DNA from: Natronorubrum thiooxidans
GTDB lineage: Archaea > Halobacteriota > Halobacteria > Halobacteriales > Natrialbaceae
Direction: 5' to 3'
DNA length: 64,000 nt
Assembly: GCF_900156475.1 (NCBI RefSeq)
Contig: NZ_FTNR01000008.1
Span: 124,001 to 188,000, forward strand
The notes under the pieces were generated by a model, which was given only the letters and a program-made list of their open reading frames with translations, was not told the DNA's origin and searched no databases. Below are positions 53,414-62,225 of the stretch, piece after piece; position 1 is the stretch's first letter; every line of letters begins with the position of its first letter. Both the position numbers and the translations under genes were made by a program.

Positions 53414-54292
53414 ATGACCGATGACGGACGCCCACCGCCTAGTTCACCGATCATGGAGGCCCTCCTAGAGAACGCACGAACGCAACAGTACCTCGGACAG
53501 CGACTCGACGCCGCAGACGATCGTGTCGACACGAACCTGCTCGGCGATATCGTGCGACACAGACCGGTTCTGGAGGCGCTTCGCGCGGAACCTCTCGACC
53601 GCCGGGAAATCGAGGAGCGCCTCGACGTCTCGCGGGCAACGAGTCACCGCTTCACGCAGTGGCTTGACGAACAGGGCTTTGTCAAGAAGGTCGACAGTCG
53701 GTTTCGGTTAACCGGGCAGGGCGAGGCAATCGCCGACGAAGTGCTCCGGTTCGAGGCGAACGTTCGCACCGTCCACCGACTCGCGCCGTTACTGGACACC
53801 ATCTGCGAGGACCACCAGGAGTTCGTTCTCGAACCGTTCCTGGACGCGAGGGTTACGCTCGCAGAGCCGGACGATCCCTACCAACCGGTCGAACGGTTCA
53901 TTTCGCTGCTCAGTGAGTCGGAGGCCTTCCATGGGTTCAATACGACGCACATGGCGCCGCTCGTCCTCGGCGGGTTCCACACCCAGATCTTCGAGGAGAC
54001 CGACACCGAAATTATCTATCTCCCTCACATTGCCGAGAAGCTCTTCGAAACCTACCCGGAACGCGCTCAGGAGGCGATCGATCGCGGACACCTTACCCTC
54101 CGGACCCGTGATGATCTACCGTACGGTCTCGCTATTTTCGACGAGCACGTCGGAATCGGGGGCTACGACGAGACCACTGGACTCATGCAGGTGTTCGTCG
54201 ATACGGATGCATCGATCGCGTGCGAGTGGGCCGATCGGGTGTACGCCTCGGTCAGAGCGGATTCTGATCCACTCCACGAGCGGAAAACCTAA
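53414..54292 (+). CDS. Helix-turn-helix regulator with FilR1 (DUF1724)-type C-terminal domain
   Basis: 292 residues from ATG 53414; ATG 53390 is also possible, as the TTTATC box at 53368-53373 predicts transcription starting near 53397. The winged helix is at about 50-105 (IVRHRPVLEALRAEPLDRREIEERLDVSRATSHR), followed by the effector domain of the FilR1 family (LVLGGFHTQIFEETDTEIIY, TLRTRDDLPYGLAIFDEHVGIGGYD). Such regulators are numerous in haloarchaea; ligands are mostly unknown. Its divergent position suggests control of the flavin oxidase. Confidence 0.85.
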   Translation: MTDDGRPPPSSPIMEALLENARTQQYLGQRLDAADDRVDTNLLGDIVRHRPVLEALRAEPLDRREIEERLDVSRATSHRFTQWLDEQGFVKKVDSRFRLTGQGEAIADEVLRFEANVRTVHRLAPLLDTICEDHQEFVLEPFLDARVTLAEPDDPYQPVERFISLLSESEAFHGFNTTHMAPLVLGGFHTQIFEETDTEIIYLPHIAEKLFETYPERAQEAIDRGHLTLRTRDDLPYGLAIFDEHVGIGGYDETTGLMQVFVDTDASIACEWADRVYASVRADSDPLHERKT

Positions 54293-54982
54293 CTGGAGAG
54301 ACACGCTCGAGAGAGGCATGATATTTTTTGCGAATATAGTTAGTCGAGACAGAAAACTGGCCTCGGCACTCATAGGGCTCGTCACGGCCGGGTGCCGAGT
54401 CCGGCTCGGAGCGAGTGAATCGTCATCGGCCGGGTGATGCTACGGCAGTCGCTCCAAAGACGGTTTGGATCTCTCGAGCAAAATCGAACTCCTTACGCGC
54501 TGCGTGTCGATTCCGACCCGGCGTTAGCGAACGCGGTGTTCCACTCGTCCATCAGGTTCTCGAGTCGGGCCGTGTTCCGGTGGGAGAACGTTCGGGGAGC
54601 CATATCGGTCGCCGTCCGTGGGTCTTCGGTAACGGCAGTCGTGTCGGCTGGCGTCGTTCGCGTGCGGTTGGTGGGTTGCGGTTCGGGCTCGGTTCGGGTC
54701 TGCAAGTGTTGTGTGCTCATGTCGGTCGGGTAGTGTGTGTCTGTCGTTGGAAACGATGCTGGGACTCGTCGGGAGCGGCAAATTCAGGCTGCTACGTGTA
54801 CGACCGACATCTGTACTCACCCCTACAGACTCCTTGGTTATAAAAGTTCATGATAAACCATCCTCGCGGGAACAGATGTATGAAAATAAATATCTAGGGG
54901 CGAGTTGACACGGTGCGTGGCGGCCGGCGACTCGACACCCCCATGGTGATTGCTTTTGTCCAGTGACGTGGGACCAACGGTC
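54293..54982. other. 690-bp region with at most one small gene
   Basis: No recognised domain in any frame. An AT-rich segment at 54835-54895 contains TATA-like sequences on both strands. A minus-strand frame at 54493-54720 is entered separately with low confidence. Confidence 0.4.
54493..54720 (-). CDS. Possible small Thr-rich protein
   Basis: 75 codons, ATG 54720 to TAA. The first 50 residues are Thr/Arg/Pro-rich and disordered; the last 25 (NTARLENLMDEWNTAFANAG) could form an amphipathic helix. No family is recognised and base use is not decisive. It may be a minor protein or an accidental frame. Confidence 0.3.
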   Translation of the reverse strand: MSTQHLQTRTEPEPQPTNRTRTTPADTTAVTEDPRTATDMAPRTFSHRNTARLENLMDEWNTAFANAGSESTRSA

Positions 54983-55366
54983 GTGACGATCCCACCGGAA
55001 GCCAAACGTCTCCTCGAGGACGAACCGTTGATCGCCCATCTCGGAACCTGTCTCGAGGGCCGGCCACACGTCGCCCCCGTCTGGTACCGCTGCGAAGATG
55101 ACACCGTCAAAATCGTGACAACGGGCCGAAAACTGGCCAATATTCGGGAAAACCCACGGGTTGCCCTCTCGATACAGGACGACGAGGCCGGGGCCACGAA
55201 GTGGATGGTGACGCTGCTCGGAACGGCGACAGTCATCGATGATGAAGCGGAAACGGCGGCCACACGCCGTCGAATCAACGAGAAGTACGACGCCGGGCCG
55301 GAGGCCTACGCCGAGAACACGCTCGTTCGGATCGACGTCGGCTCAGCGACGTCTCGGACGTACTGA
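54983..55366 (+). CDS. Pyridoxamine 5'-phosphate oxidase-like FMN protein
   Basis: 127 residues from GTG 54983; GCTTTTGTC at about -27 favours this start over an upstream TTG. Split-barrel flavin-binding fold: FIAHLGTCLEGRPHVAPVWY-type opening (as LIAHLGTCLEGRPHVAPVWY), VKIVTTGRKLANIRENPRVAL, and VTLLGTATVIDD. These small proteins bind FMN or F420 and include general stress and reductase enzymes; substrate unknown. It starts after a 690-bp spacer. Confidence 0.85.
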   Translation: MTIPPEAKRLLEDEPLIAHLGTCLEGRPHVAPVWYRCEDDTVKIVTTGRKLANIRENPRVALSIQDDEAGATKWMVTLLGTATVIDDEAETAATRRRINEKYDAGPEAYAENTLVRIDVGSATSRTY

Positions 55367-55479
55367 GACGCATGTGTCGTTCACTGGCTTCCAGGAGACG
55401 GTAACGGCAGCTATTTCTCGAGTGTTACCCTACGGTCAGCAAACACGTCCAACGGACCGTAATCGTTCGTAATCGACCA

Positions 55480-55986
55480 ATGACACTCCTGTCGCTGCTC
55501 GTCGAGATTAGCCCGCTACTCGAGGACGCGAGCGGCCTCCTCCAGTACGCGCTCGTCTTCCTCTTCGCGGCGATTCCTGTCGTCGAGATCCTCGTCGTCG
55601 TGCCGGTCGCGATCGGGCTGGGACTCGATCCCATCGCAACAGGAGTCGTTGCGTTCGCCGGGAACGTCGGCTCCGTCTACGTGCTCGTCGCCTTCCATCA
55701 GCGCCTCTCGAGGTGGTGGGGCAGTCGACGAGCGGGTGGCGACGCTAACGGAGACACGGGCGAGCGATACGCTCGAGCGCGAGGCTTGTGGGACCGGTAC
55801 GGGCTTGCTGGGCTCTCGATTGGCGGCCCAATACTCACCGGCGTCCACATCGCCGCCCTCGTGGCCTTGCTCGCCGGCAGTCAAAGTCGTGCAGTCGCAG
55901 GGTGGATGACGGTCGGGATCGGGCTCTGGACGATACTGCTGGTCGCCGCCTCAGTGTTCGGGTTCTCGCTGCTTGGACTCGCATGA
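55480..55986 (+). CDS. Putative small multidrug export protein family (membrane)
   Basis: 168 residues, four or five membrane helices. The opening LLQYALVFLFAAIPVVEILVVVPVAIGLGLDP is the hallmark of the Sm_multidrug_ex family (Pfam name; transport has little direct support). An Arg/Gly-rich cytoplasmic loop (about 80-100) separates the halves; the second half has SIGGPILTGVHIAALVALLAG. The stop codon is the first TGA of palindromic element D. It lies 113 bp after the flavin protein gene. Confidence 0.8.
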   Translation: MTLLSLLVEISPLLEDASGLLQYALVFLFAAIPVVEILVVVPVAIGLGLDPIATGVVAFAGNVGSVYVLVAFHQRLSRWWGSRRAGGDANGDTGERYARARGLWDRYGLAGLSIGGPILTGVHIAALVALLAGSQSRAVAGWMTVGIGLWTILLVAASVFGFSLLGLA

Positions 55987-56069
55987 TACGGACTGCTGTC
56001 GTCACTGACCGCTGATCACCGACCCCGTCTCTGGTGATCGGCGGTAACTCGTTACAGCAGACCGTATGA
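55984..56069 (+). repeat. Stop-codon-linked palindromic element, copy D
   Basis: 86 bp, the best preserved copy. It begins TGA-TACGGACTGCTGTCGTC and ends GTTACAGCAGACCGTA-TGA, with arms that stay complementary to a perfect apical stem GATCACC/GGTGATC. The first TGA (55984-55986) is the stop codon of the preceding membrane protein gene. Confidence 0.85.
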
Positions 56070-56207
56070 GTCGATGACGATTTCGGGACCGTCGGACAGC
56101 CGTCTGGAAACGACTGGGGTTCGAGTCACTCGAGTGTGGGTCCGATCATGAACGAAGACGTGCTCGTTGCGCCGTCAGCACTGACAGCTTGCGTCTCGAC
56201 GCTCGGG

Positions 56208-56975
56208 TTACAGTCCGGTCGGAACCGCAAAATAGCTCGTCTCGAGGCCCCACGAGTCGACCAGGTCCTGCAGCGCACGGACGCCAAACGTCTCGGTCGC
56301 GTAGTGCCCCGCCAACACGACGTGGATCCCTGCCTCCTTGGCCTCGTGGTAGACTTGCTGTTTCCCCTCGCCCGTCACGAGGGCATCGACACCGGCGTCG
56401 ATAGCCTCGTCCAACCAGTCGGTCCCGCTGCCGGTGACGATTGCGACGTCCTCGATCTCCTCAGGGCCGAACGCGAGTGACTGAACCGACTGGTCGTCGG
56501 TCTCGAGGGTGTCCTCGAGGCGCGTACACAGTTCGTCGATAGTGTACGATTCGGCTGTAATACCCCGCTGGCCGATGTGCTCCGGACCGAGTTCGCCGAA
56601 AGGAGCGCGCGCCTCGAGGTCGAGGACGTCGGCGACGCCGGCGGCGTTGCCCAGTTCCTGGTGGCCGTCGAGCGGGAGGTGTGAGACGTAGAGTGCGAGG
56701 TCGTTCTCGATCAGGGGGGCGATCCGATCGTAGGTGCGGCCAGTCACACGGTCGAAGCCGCCCCACGAGAGCCCGTGGTGGGTAACGAGCACGTCGGCGT
56801 CGGCATCGACCGCGCGGTCGACCGTCTCGCGGACGCCGTCGACTGCGAAGGCGATGTGGTCGACCTCACCGTCCTCGGGGCCGATCTGCAGGCCGTTCGC
56901 ACTGGCGTCAACGTCGGCGTAGTCTGCGGTTCGCAGTTCCTCGTCGAGTCGGGCAACGAAGGCTGAAAGGTTCAT
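56208..56975 (-). CDS. Nif3-like dinuclear metal centre protein
   Basis: 255 residues from ATG 56975 (an upstream ATG five codons earlier is possible). Metal-ligand motifs: VLVTHHGLSWGG near residue 62, YVSHLPLDGHQELG near 98, and the C-terminal VVLAGHYATETFG with the Glu in VTGEGKQQ. Nif3/YbgI proteins form hexameric toroids with two metals per subunit; an activity as GTP cyclohydrolase I type 1B or hydrolase has been proposed for some, but the role is unsettled. Monocistronic, convergent with palindrome D's gene. Confidence 0.9.
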   Translation of the reverse strand: MNLSAFVARLDEELRTADYADVDASANGLQIGPEDGEVDHIAFAVDGVRETVDRAVDADADVLVTHHGLSWGGFDRVTGRTYDRIAPLIENDLALYVSHLPLDGHQELGNAAGVADVLDLEARAPFGELGPEHIGQRGITAESYTIDELCTRLEDTLETDDQSVQSLAFGPEEIEDVAIVTGSGTDWLDEAIDAGVDALVTGEGKQQVYHEAKEAGIHVVLAGHYATETFGVRALQDLVDSWGLETSYFAVPTGL

Positions 56976-57099
56976 GGCTCGAGATTGCACTGCGAGACCC
57001 TTGTAATCGAGTGGTTCGCCGATAGTGGCTCAGCAAATGGTTCGCCGATAGTGGCCCAGAGCCATCAGTGCTGTGTTACACGAAAGGAGGGGACTGCCC

Positions 57100-59556
57100 T
57101 CACAGCAGGTAAAACAGCGGGAATAAGAAGACCCAGACGATGTCCACGAAGTGCCAGTAGAGGCCGAAGTACTCCACCGGGCGTTCGTCCTCGAGATAGG
57201 CGTCGACCGACACGACACGGTAGCCCATGAACGCGGCGATGAACAGCCCGAAGATGACGTGGATGGCGTGCAAGCCGGTCGTCGCGAAATAAATCGAGTA
57301 CTGCAGTTCGGTAAACCAGTAGACGTCGTGGGCGAACTCGTAGCTCCACTCCCAGCCTTTGACGGCCAGGAACACGAGTCCGAGCAGTAGCGTCGCCCCG
57401 AGTGAGGCAAGGAGCCCACGTTTGTGCCCCCGTTCGGCGAAGACGAGTGCAAGCACGACCGTGAAACTCGAGGTCAACAGCACGTACGTGTTGAAGAGCC
57501 CGACCATCGCCGACGGCGGGACACTCTCCCAGGTTCCCCAGCCAGCGTGGAGGCGGACGAAAATGTAGGCACCGATGATGGCACCGAAGACGACCACGTC
57601 AGACGCCAGGAAGAACCAGACGCCGAGTTTCGTGGTTCCGACGCCTTCGAACGGCCATCGTTCCGCAATCGCCATGTCGGGGGCGTGAAACGACTCGCGC
57701 CCGTACTCGAAGAGGGTGTACGCGAGAATCGCGACGCCGAGGACCGTCAACACCGGATAGATGATGCTCGCTTCGGCACCGGTCCCGACGAGTCGTTCCC
57801 CTGTCGCACCGGTTCCCTCGGCGAACGTGACCATGTACGGTGTGATCCCCGAGAGACCGAGGAGGAACACGAACGTCCCGAACCCGATACCGAGCGGCCA
57901 GATGCTGGCGTGGTCCGCGTGTGTTTCCTGTTTCAGTTCGTCGGCCATCACCCCGCCGTCGGTCGCCGTCGCCTCGTCGACGAACTCAAGGCGGCCGCTG
58001 GCGTAACTCGGCCGTCCGTCCCAGTTCTCGAGCGGCGGCGGCGACGTGGTCGCCCACTCGGCGGTGCGGGAGAACTCCCACGGGTTGTCGGGTGCGTCTG
58101 GTCCCGACACCAGGCTCTTTGCGAGCGTGTAAAACAGGATCAGGAACGACGCGCCGAGGACGAACGCGCCGACAGTCGCGAGCTGATGATAGAACTGCGT
58201 TCCTTCGGTGTAAGTAAAGACACGACGCGGCGTCTCCCAGGCGAGGAACATCGGGAAGTACAGCAGGTTAAATCCGATGAAGTAGACGGCGAAGTTGAGT
58301 TTGCCGAGCGTCTCGGAGTACATTTTGCCGGTGATCTTCGGCCACCAGTAGTAGAGGCCGGCGATCAGCGCCGTCACCCCGGAGACCATCACGTAGTGGA
58401 AGTGGGCGACGACCCAGTAGGTGCCACGGAACTCGTAGTCGAGGACGACAGCGCCGAGGAAGACGCCGGTGATCCCGCCGAGGATGAACAGGACGAGCGC
58501 GCCGAGGCTAAAGAGAAACGGCGTCGTGAACCGAATTCGTCCTTTGATCATCGTATAGATCAGCGCGAAGACCATCAGGTCGAAAGGCAACGAGATCCCG
58601 ATCGTCGTCGCCATGAACAGCGTTTTGATCTCGAGATTGATCGTCGTCAGGAACATGTGGTGCATCCAGACCAAGAAGGACTGGACAGCCACGAGGACCA
58701 TCGCGATAATAACCCACTTGCGGCCGACGATCCGCCGCCCGGAGAAGGTCTGGAACGTCTCGAACATGACCCCCAGTGCGGGGAAGAAGACGATATACAC
58801 CTCCGGATGCCCGAAGAACCAGAACAGGTGGCCCCACAGCAGACTCGAGCCCTGATGAGTCGCGAAAAACTGTGTGAGAAGAATTCGATCGCTCGCCTGC
58901 AACAACAGGGCAGCAAGCAGTGCGGCAAAGGCAAACAACATCATCCACACCGTCAGCAGCCACGACCAGGTGAAAAGCGGCACGTTCCACAATCCCAGCC
59001 CCTCCGCGCGATACCGGTGGATCGTCGTGAGGAAGTTTACCGTCCCGATCGTGATCGAAAAGACGAACAGAATCAACGCCAGAACGGTCGCATTCCCTCC
59101 GGTCGCCGCCTCAAGCGCCGGATGGTACATCGGCACGTTCAGCGGCGCGTACATCGTCCAGCCGCCCGCAAACGACCGCCCCTGGAAGAACGAGAGGCCG
59201 ATGAGGAGTCCAGAAAACAGGTAAAACCAGTAGCTCAGGGCGTTCAATCGGGGGAACGCGAGATCATCCGCGCCGATCTGCAACGGCACGATGTAGTTCG
59301 CGAAGCCGGCGGCAAACGGAGAGAGGAACCAGAAGACCATCAACAGCCCGTGAACCGAGACGGCCTGATTGAACTCGTTGCCCGAAAGCAATCCCGTCCC
59401 ACCGGCTTCCCACAGGTGGGCCCGGAACAGCAACGCCAGGACACCACCGAACAGGAGGAAAAACAGCGCCGTCACCAAATAGAGGATCCCAATGTCTTTG
59501 TGATTCGTCGTGACGAGCCACCGTTTGACCGCGGTCATTGGCGGAAGGTCACTCAT
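57100..59556 (-). CDS. Heme-copper terminal oxidase, subunit I-III fusion
   Basis: 818 residues. Residues about 1-560 are CoxI, with heme/copper ligands in SVHGLLMVFWFL (His), WFFGHPEVYIVFFPALG (Cu_B His with the Glu of A-type oxidases and cross-linked Tyr), VWMHHMFLT (two Cu_B His) and WVVAHFHYVMV (heme ligands). Residues about 560-625 form a linker with extra helices, and about 630-818 are CoxIII (FFLASDVVVFGAIIGAY, TTGLHAIHVIFGLF, YWHFVDIVWVFLFPLFYLL). Such fusions occur in aa3-type oxidases of archaea and Thermus. It reduces oxygen and pumps protons. No subunit II gene is next to it, so that must be elsewhere. Confidence 0.94.
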   Translation of the reverse strand: MSDLPPMTAVKRWLVTTNHKDIGILYLVTALFFLLFGGVLALLFRAHLWEAGGTGLLSGNEFNQAVSVHGLLMVFWFLSPFAAGFANYIVPLQIGADDLAFPRLNALSYWFYLFSGLLIGLSFFQGRSFAGGWTMYAPLNVPMYHPALEAATGGNATVLALILFVFSITIGTVNFLTTIHRYRAEGLGLWNVPLFTWSWLLTVWMMLFAFAALLAALLLQASDRILLTQFFATHQGSSLLWGHLFWFFGHPEVYIVFFPALGVMFETFQTFSGRRIVGRKWVIIAMVLVAVQSFLVWMHHMFLTTINLEIKTLFMATTIGISLPFDLMVFALIYTMIKGRIRFTTPFLFSLGALVLFILGGITGVFLGAVVLDYEFRGTYWVVAHFHYVMVSGVTALIAGLYYWWPKITGKMYSETLGKLNFAVYFIGFNLLYFPMFLAWETPRRVFTYTEGTQFYHQLATVGAFVLGASFLILFYTLAKSLVSGPDAPDNPWEFSRTAEWATTSPPPLENWDGRPSYASGRLEFVDEATATDGGVMADELKQETHADHASIWPLGIGFGTFVFLLGLSGITPYMVTFAEGTGATGERLVGTGAEASIIYPVLTVLGVAILAYTLFEYGRESFHAPDMAIAERWPFEGVGTTKLGVWFFLASDVVVFGAIIGAYIFVRLHAGWGTWESVPPSAMVGLFNTYVLLTSSFTVVLALVFAERGHKRGLLASLGATLLLGLVFLAVKGWEWSYEFAHDVYWFTELQYSIYFATTGLHAIHVIFGLFIAAFMGYRVVSVDAYLEDERPVEYFGLYWHFVDIVWVFLFPLFYLL

Positions 59557-59801
59557 GCCTGATCACCATGAAACGACCGGTGCCTGCTCGTGGGGTCATC
59601 AACACCCATCTGACACTGATTGCCTACATCAACGTGTGCTATGCAATTGCAAGCAATCGACGGAAGCGGGTCATAGCCGCCGATACCGACCGATACCGAC
59701 CGCAACGACGGTCCCTTCGACCAGCGCTGACCTCGAGTGTGATCGATCGGCGACGCGGCTCGTCCAGCAGTATTAGGGACTCGTCGACTGACACTAGTAC
59801 C

Positions 59802-60707
59802 ATGGCACGTCGAACCATTACAGACACTGACGGTGCGATCTACGAGTTCACGCCGGCTCTCGAGGCCGTAACCACAGTCGAATCAGGAGCAGCGCTGACG
59901 ATCGAAACCCGAGATAGTCTAGACGGGGCGATACAGGACGAATCGGACGTCCTCGAGTCGGTCCCTGAGGAGGTCAACGCCGCGACGGGACCGATCGCGC
60001 TCGAGGGGGCCGCCCCCGGCGACGTCCTTCGTGTCGAAATCGAGGAGATCCGGCTCGCGGGGGACCGGGGCCGGGTGATCACCATCGACGGGTTCGGCTT
60101 ACTCGACGGCCACGAGGATATCGTGGCTCCACGGACCCGGATGACACCCGTCGACGGTGACAGCCTCGCGTTCGGCGACCTCGAGGTTCCCGTCGACCCC
60201 GTCATCGGGACGATCGGTGTCGCCCCCGCAGCCGAGTCGTACACGACGCTCGTTCCCCACGACCACGGCGGGAACCTGGACACGACCGACGTGACCGCGG
60301 GGAACACGATCTACTTCCCCGTTTTTCAGGACGGCGCGATGCTCGCGATGGGCGACTGTAAGGCCGCGATGGCCGACGGCGAAATGTGTGGCACGGGCGC
60401 GGAGATCGCCACTGAGATCGACGTGACTGTCGACGTGATCGACGACCCCGCGGTCGGCCTCGAGCGGCCACTCGTCGAGACGCCCGAGGCGTGGAAATCG
60501 ATCGCCAGCGCGGAGACGCTCGAGGCGGCCTGCGAACTCGCAAATCAGGACGCACTCGACCTGCTGATGGCAGAACACGAGTTCGACGCGACTGACGCCT
60601 ATCTGTTCTCGAGTCTGGTGGGCGGGCTCGAAATCAGTCAAGTGGTCGATCCGCTGGTGACGGTCCGGAACGCGGTGCCAAAGGAGTATCTCACCGACCC
60701 ATTCTGA
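59802..60707 (+). CDS. Acetamidase/formamidase-family protein
   Basis: 301 residues from ATG 59802, supported by a TATTAG box about 29 bases upstream; the longer frame before it is basic and not family-like. FmdA/AmdA features: GPIALEGAAPGDVLRVEIEEI, TYTT-like ESYTTLVPHDHGGNLDTTDVTAGNTIYFPVF and the cysteine-containing AMGDCKAAMADGEMCGTGAEI. These enzymes hydrolyse formamide or short amides to ammonia and the acid. It would supply ammonium or formate; no nitrogen-regulation gene is adjacent. Confidence 0.9.
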   Translation: MARRTITDTDGAIYEFTPALEAVTTVESGAALTIETRDSLDGAIQDESDVLESVPEEVNAATGPIALEGAAPGDVLRVEIEEIRLAGDRGRVITIDGFGLLDGHEDIVAPRTRMTPVDGDSLAFGDLEVPVDPVIGTIGVAPAAESYTTLVPHDHGGNLDTTDVTAGNTIYFPVFQDGAMLAMGDCKAAMADGEMCGTGAEIATEIDVTVDVIDDPAVGLERPLVETPEAWKSIASAETLEAACELANQDALDLLMAEHEFDATDAYLFSSLVGGLEISQVVDPLVTVRNAVPKEYLTDPF

Positions 60708-60761
60708 GCACGGGCTGTCGGGGTCGGCACTCATCGCGGATGGAAAATTCGATCGGGAACG

Positions 60762-61667
60762 CTACGCGCCGTTGCCAGTTCCGTCGGCGTTCGAAAAGAC
60801 GAACTCGCGAACGAGTTTGCCGGCGAGCGAGGCGGCCTGGCCGTTGTCGCGGTCGTTGACCTCGACCACATCGAAGCCGCTTGCGCGGGGTGCCACGGCG
60901 CGGACGACGTCGCGCAGCTCGCGTGGCTCGAGCCCGAACGGTTCCATCGTGCCGGTCCCCGGCGCGTACGCGGGGTCGGCCGCGTCGATATCGACGCTCA
61001 GGTAGACGTCTCGGCCCTCGAGTCGGCCATCGGGCGACCAGTCGCCGACGTCCTCGGGAGCCACAACTGTCACGTCGTCGTCGGCTGCCCGCTCCCATTC
61101 GGCCTCGCTGCCGGTGCGAGCACCGATGACGATCAGTTCGTCAACCGAGTCGACACCGTCGAGAATCCGGCGCATCACGGCGGCGTGGGAAAGCGGGTTC
61201 CCGTCGTAGGCATCGCGGAGGTCGAGGTGGGCGTCGAGCGAGACGACGACTTCGGGTTCGACCGCGCGTGCACCCGCGAGCGAGACGGTGTGTTCGCCGC
61301 CGAGTGTCAGGGGAACGGCGTCCTCCCAGACGACATCTCGCAGCGTTCCCTCCAGCCACTCGAGGTACTCTTCGAGGGCATCCCATGCGCGGACGTCGCC
61401 GTGATCGGCGACACCGAGCTCGGAAAAGTACTGGTCGGTTCGACGGTCGTAATCGTCGAACGTCTCCGCAAACGTTCGAATGCGGCGGGGACCAAACCTG
61501 GTCCCCGGTTGAAAGGTCGTCGTGGCGTCCAGGGGCGCACCAACGACCACGAAGTTCGCGCCTCCGCGATCAGCCTCTCGGCCTCGCGCGTCGGTGTTGC
61601 CATCACCGTCGGACTCGTGTCCTCGTGTGTCGGTCCCTTCGCGTTCGGCAGTCGCCCCGGGAAACAT
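60762..61667 (-). CDS. speB: Agmatinase-family ureohydrolase
   Basis: 301 residues with an N-terminal acidic extension (about 1-35). Binuclear manganese motifs are intact: GGEHTVS near 125, SLDAHLDLRD near 145 and SVDIDAADPAYAPG near 225. Its ATG shares one base with the TAA of the aIF5A gene, a tight operon. In Haloferax, which lacks spermidine, the agmatinase homologue next to aIF5A is needed to complete deoxyhypusination starting from agmatine; this gene is probably the counterpart. General polyamine synthesis is the alternative. Confidence 0.9.
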   Translation of the reverse strand: MFPGATAEREGTDTRGHESDGDGNTDARGREADRGGANFVVVGAPLDATTTFQPGTRFGPRRIRTFAETFDDYDRRTDQYFSELGVADHGDVRAWDALEEYLEWLEGTLRDVVWEDAVPLTLGGEHTVSLAGARAVEPEVVVSLDAHLDLRDAYDGNPLSHAAVMRRILDGVDSVDELIVIGARTGSEAEWERAADDDVTVVAPEDVGDWSPDGRLEGRDVYLSVDIDAADPAYAPGTGTMEPFGLEPRELRDVVRAVAPRASGFDVVEVNDRDNGQAASLAGKLVREFVFSNADGTGNGA

Positions 61668-62041
61668 TAGACGATCTTTCGCTGGTCTTCCATCTCGAGG
61701 TACTCGATGTTCTCGTCAGGGGAGACGTCTGCATCGTCGGGGATACGCATCGTGATCGTCTCGTACGTTTCTAAGTCCATGACCTGCATGTCGTCGCCGT
61801 CGACCGAGACGATCTGGCCGTTTTTCCGCTCGATAATCGGGACCCAGATCTTCGCGTCGACGGGCTGGGAGAACGAACGCTTTTTGTCGTCAAAGACGCC
61901 TTTGGCCTCGACACGGGCCTTTGCGCTGCCGTGTTTACCCGGCTTGGCCGTCGAGTAGGCGTTGATTTTACAGGCTGTGTCGTCGACCATTACGTAGCTT
62001 CCTTCCTGGAGTTCGCGAACTTCGGTCTGCTGTTTCGCCAT
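61667..62041 (-). CDS. eif5a: Translation factor aIF5A
   Basis: 124 residues, standard length. The hypusine loop [12 protein letters not shown] is present, with Lys36 as the modified residue; SH3-like N-terminal and OB-type C-terminal domains follow. aIF5A relieves stalling at polyproline and other difficult sequences. A TATA box (TTTATG, complement of 62066-62071) is centred at -27, so the mRNA is probably leaderless. First gene of the aIF5A-agmatinase pair. Confidence 0.95.
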   Translation of the reverse strand: MAKQQTEVRELQEGSYVMVDDTACKINAYSTAKPGKHGSAKARVEAKGVFDDKKRSFSQPVDAKIWVPIIERKNGQIVSVDGDDMQVMDLETYETITMRIPDDADVSPDENIEYLEMEDQRKIV

Positions 62042-62225
62042 ATCCCGGCGTAATCAACCGACGGGCATAAACCGTTTGGAATGGCCGCTAGAGGGTGTTC
62101 AGTCTGTTAACACGTACAAGACGGCCATTCGACAGTAATGCTCACTATCGACTGTGGAGCACGAATCGCTCGAGCGACCTCCCAACGGGAAACCCACTAC
62201 TGGCTGGGCCGAAAAGGTGTGTCCA

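Noticed and set aside
54524-54820. A 98-codon minus-strand frame beginning with GTG
   Set aside because: His/Arg/Pro-rich with no structure or family; overlaps another low-confidence frame, and base use is not protein-like.
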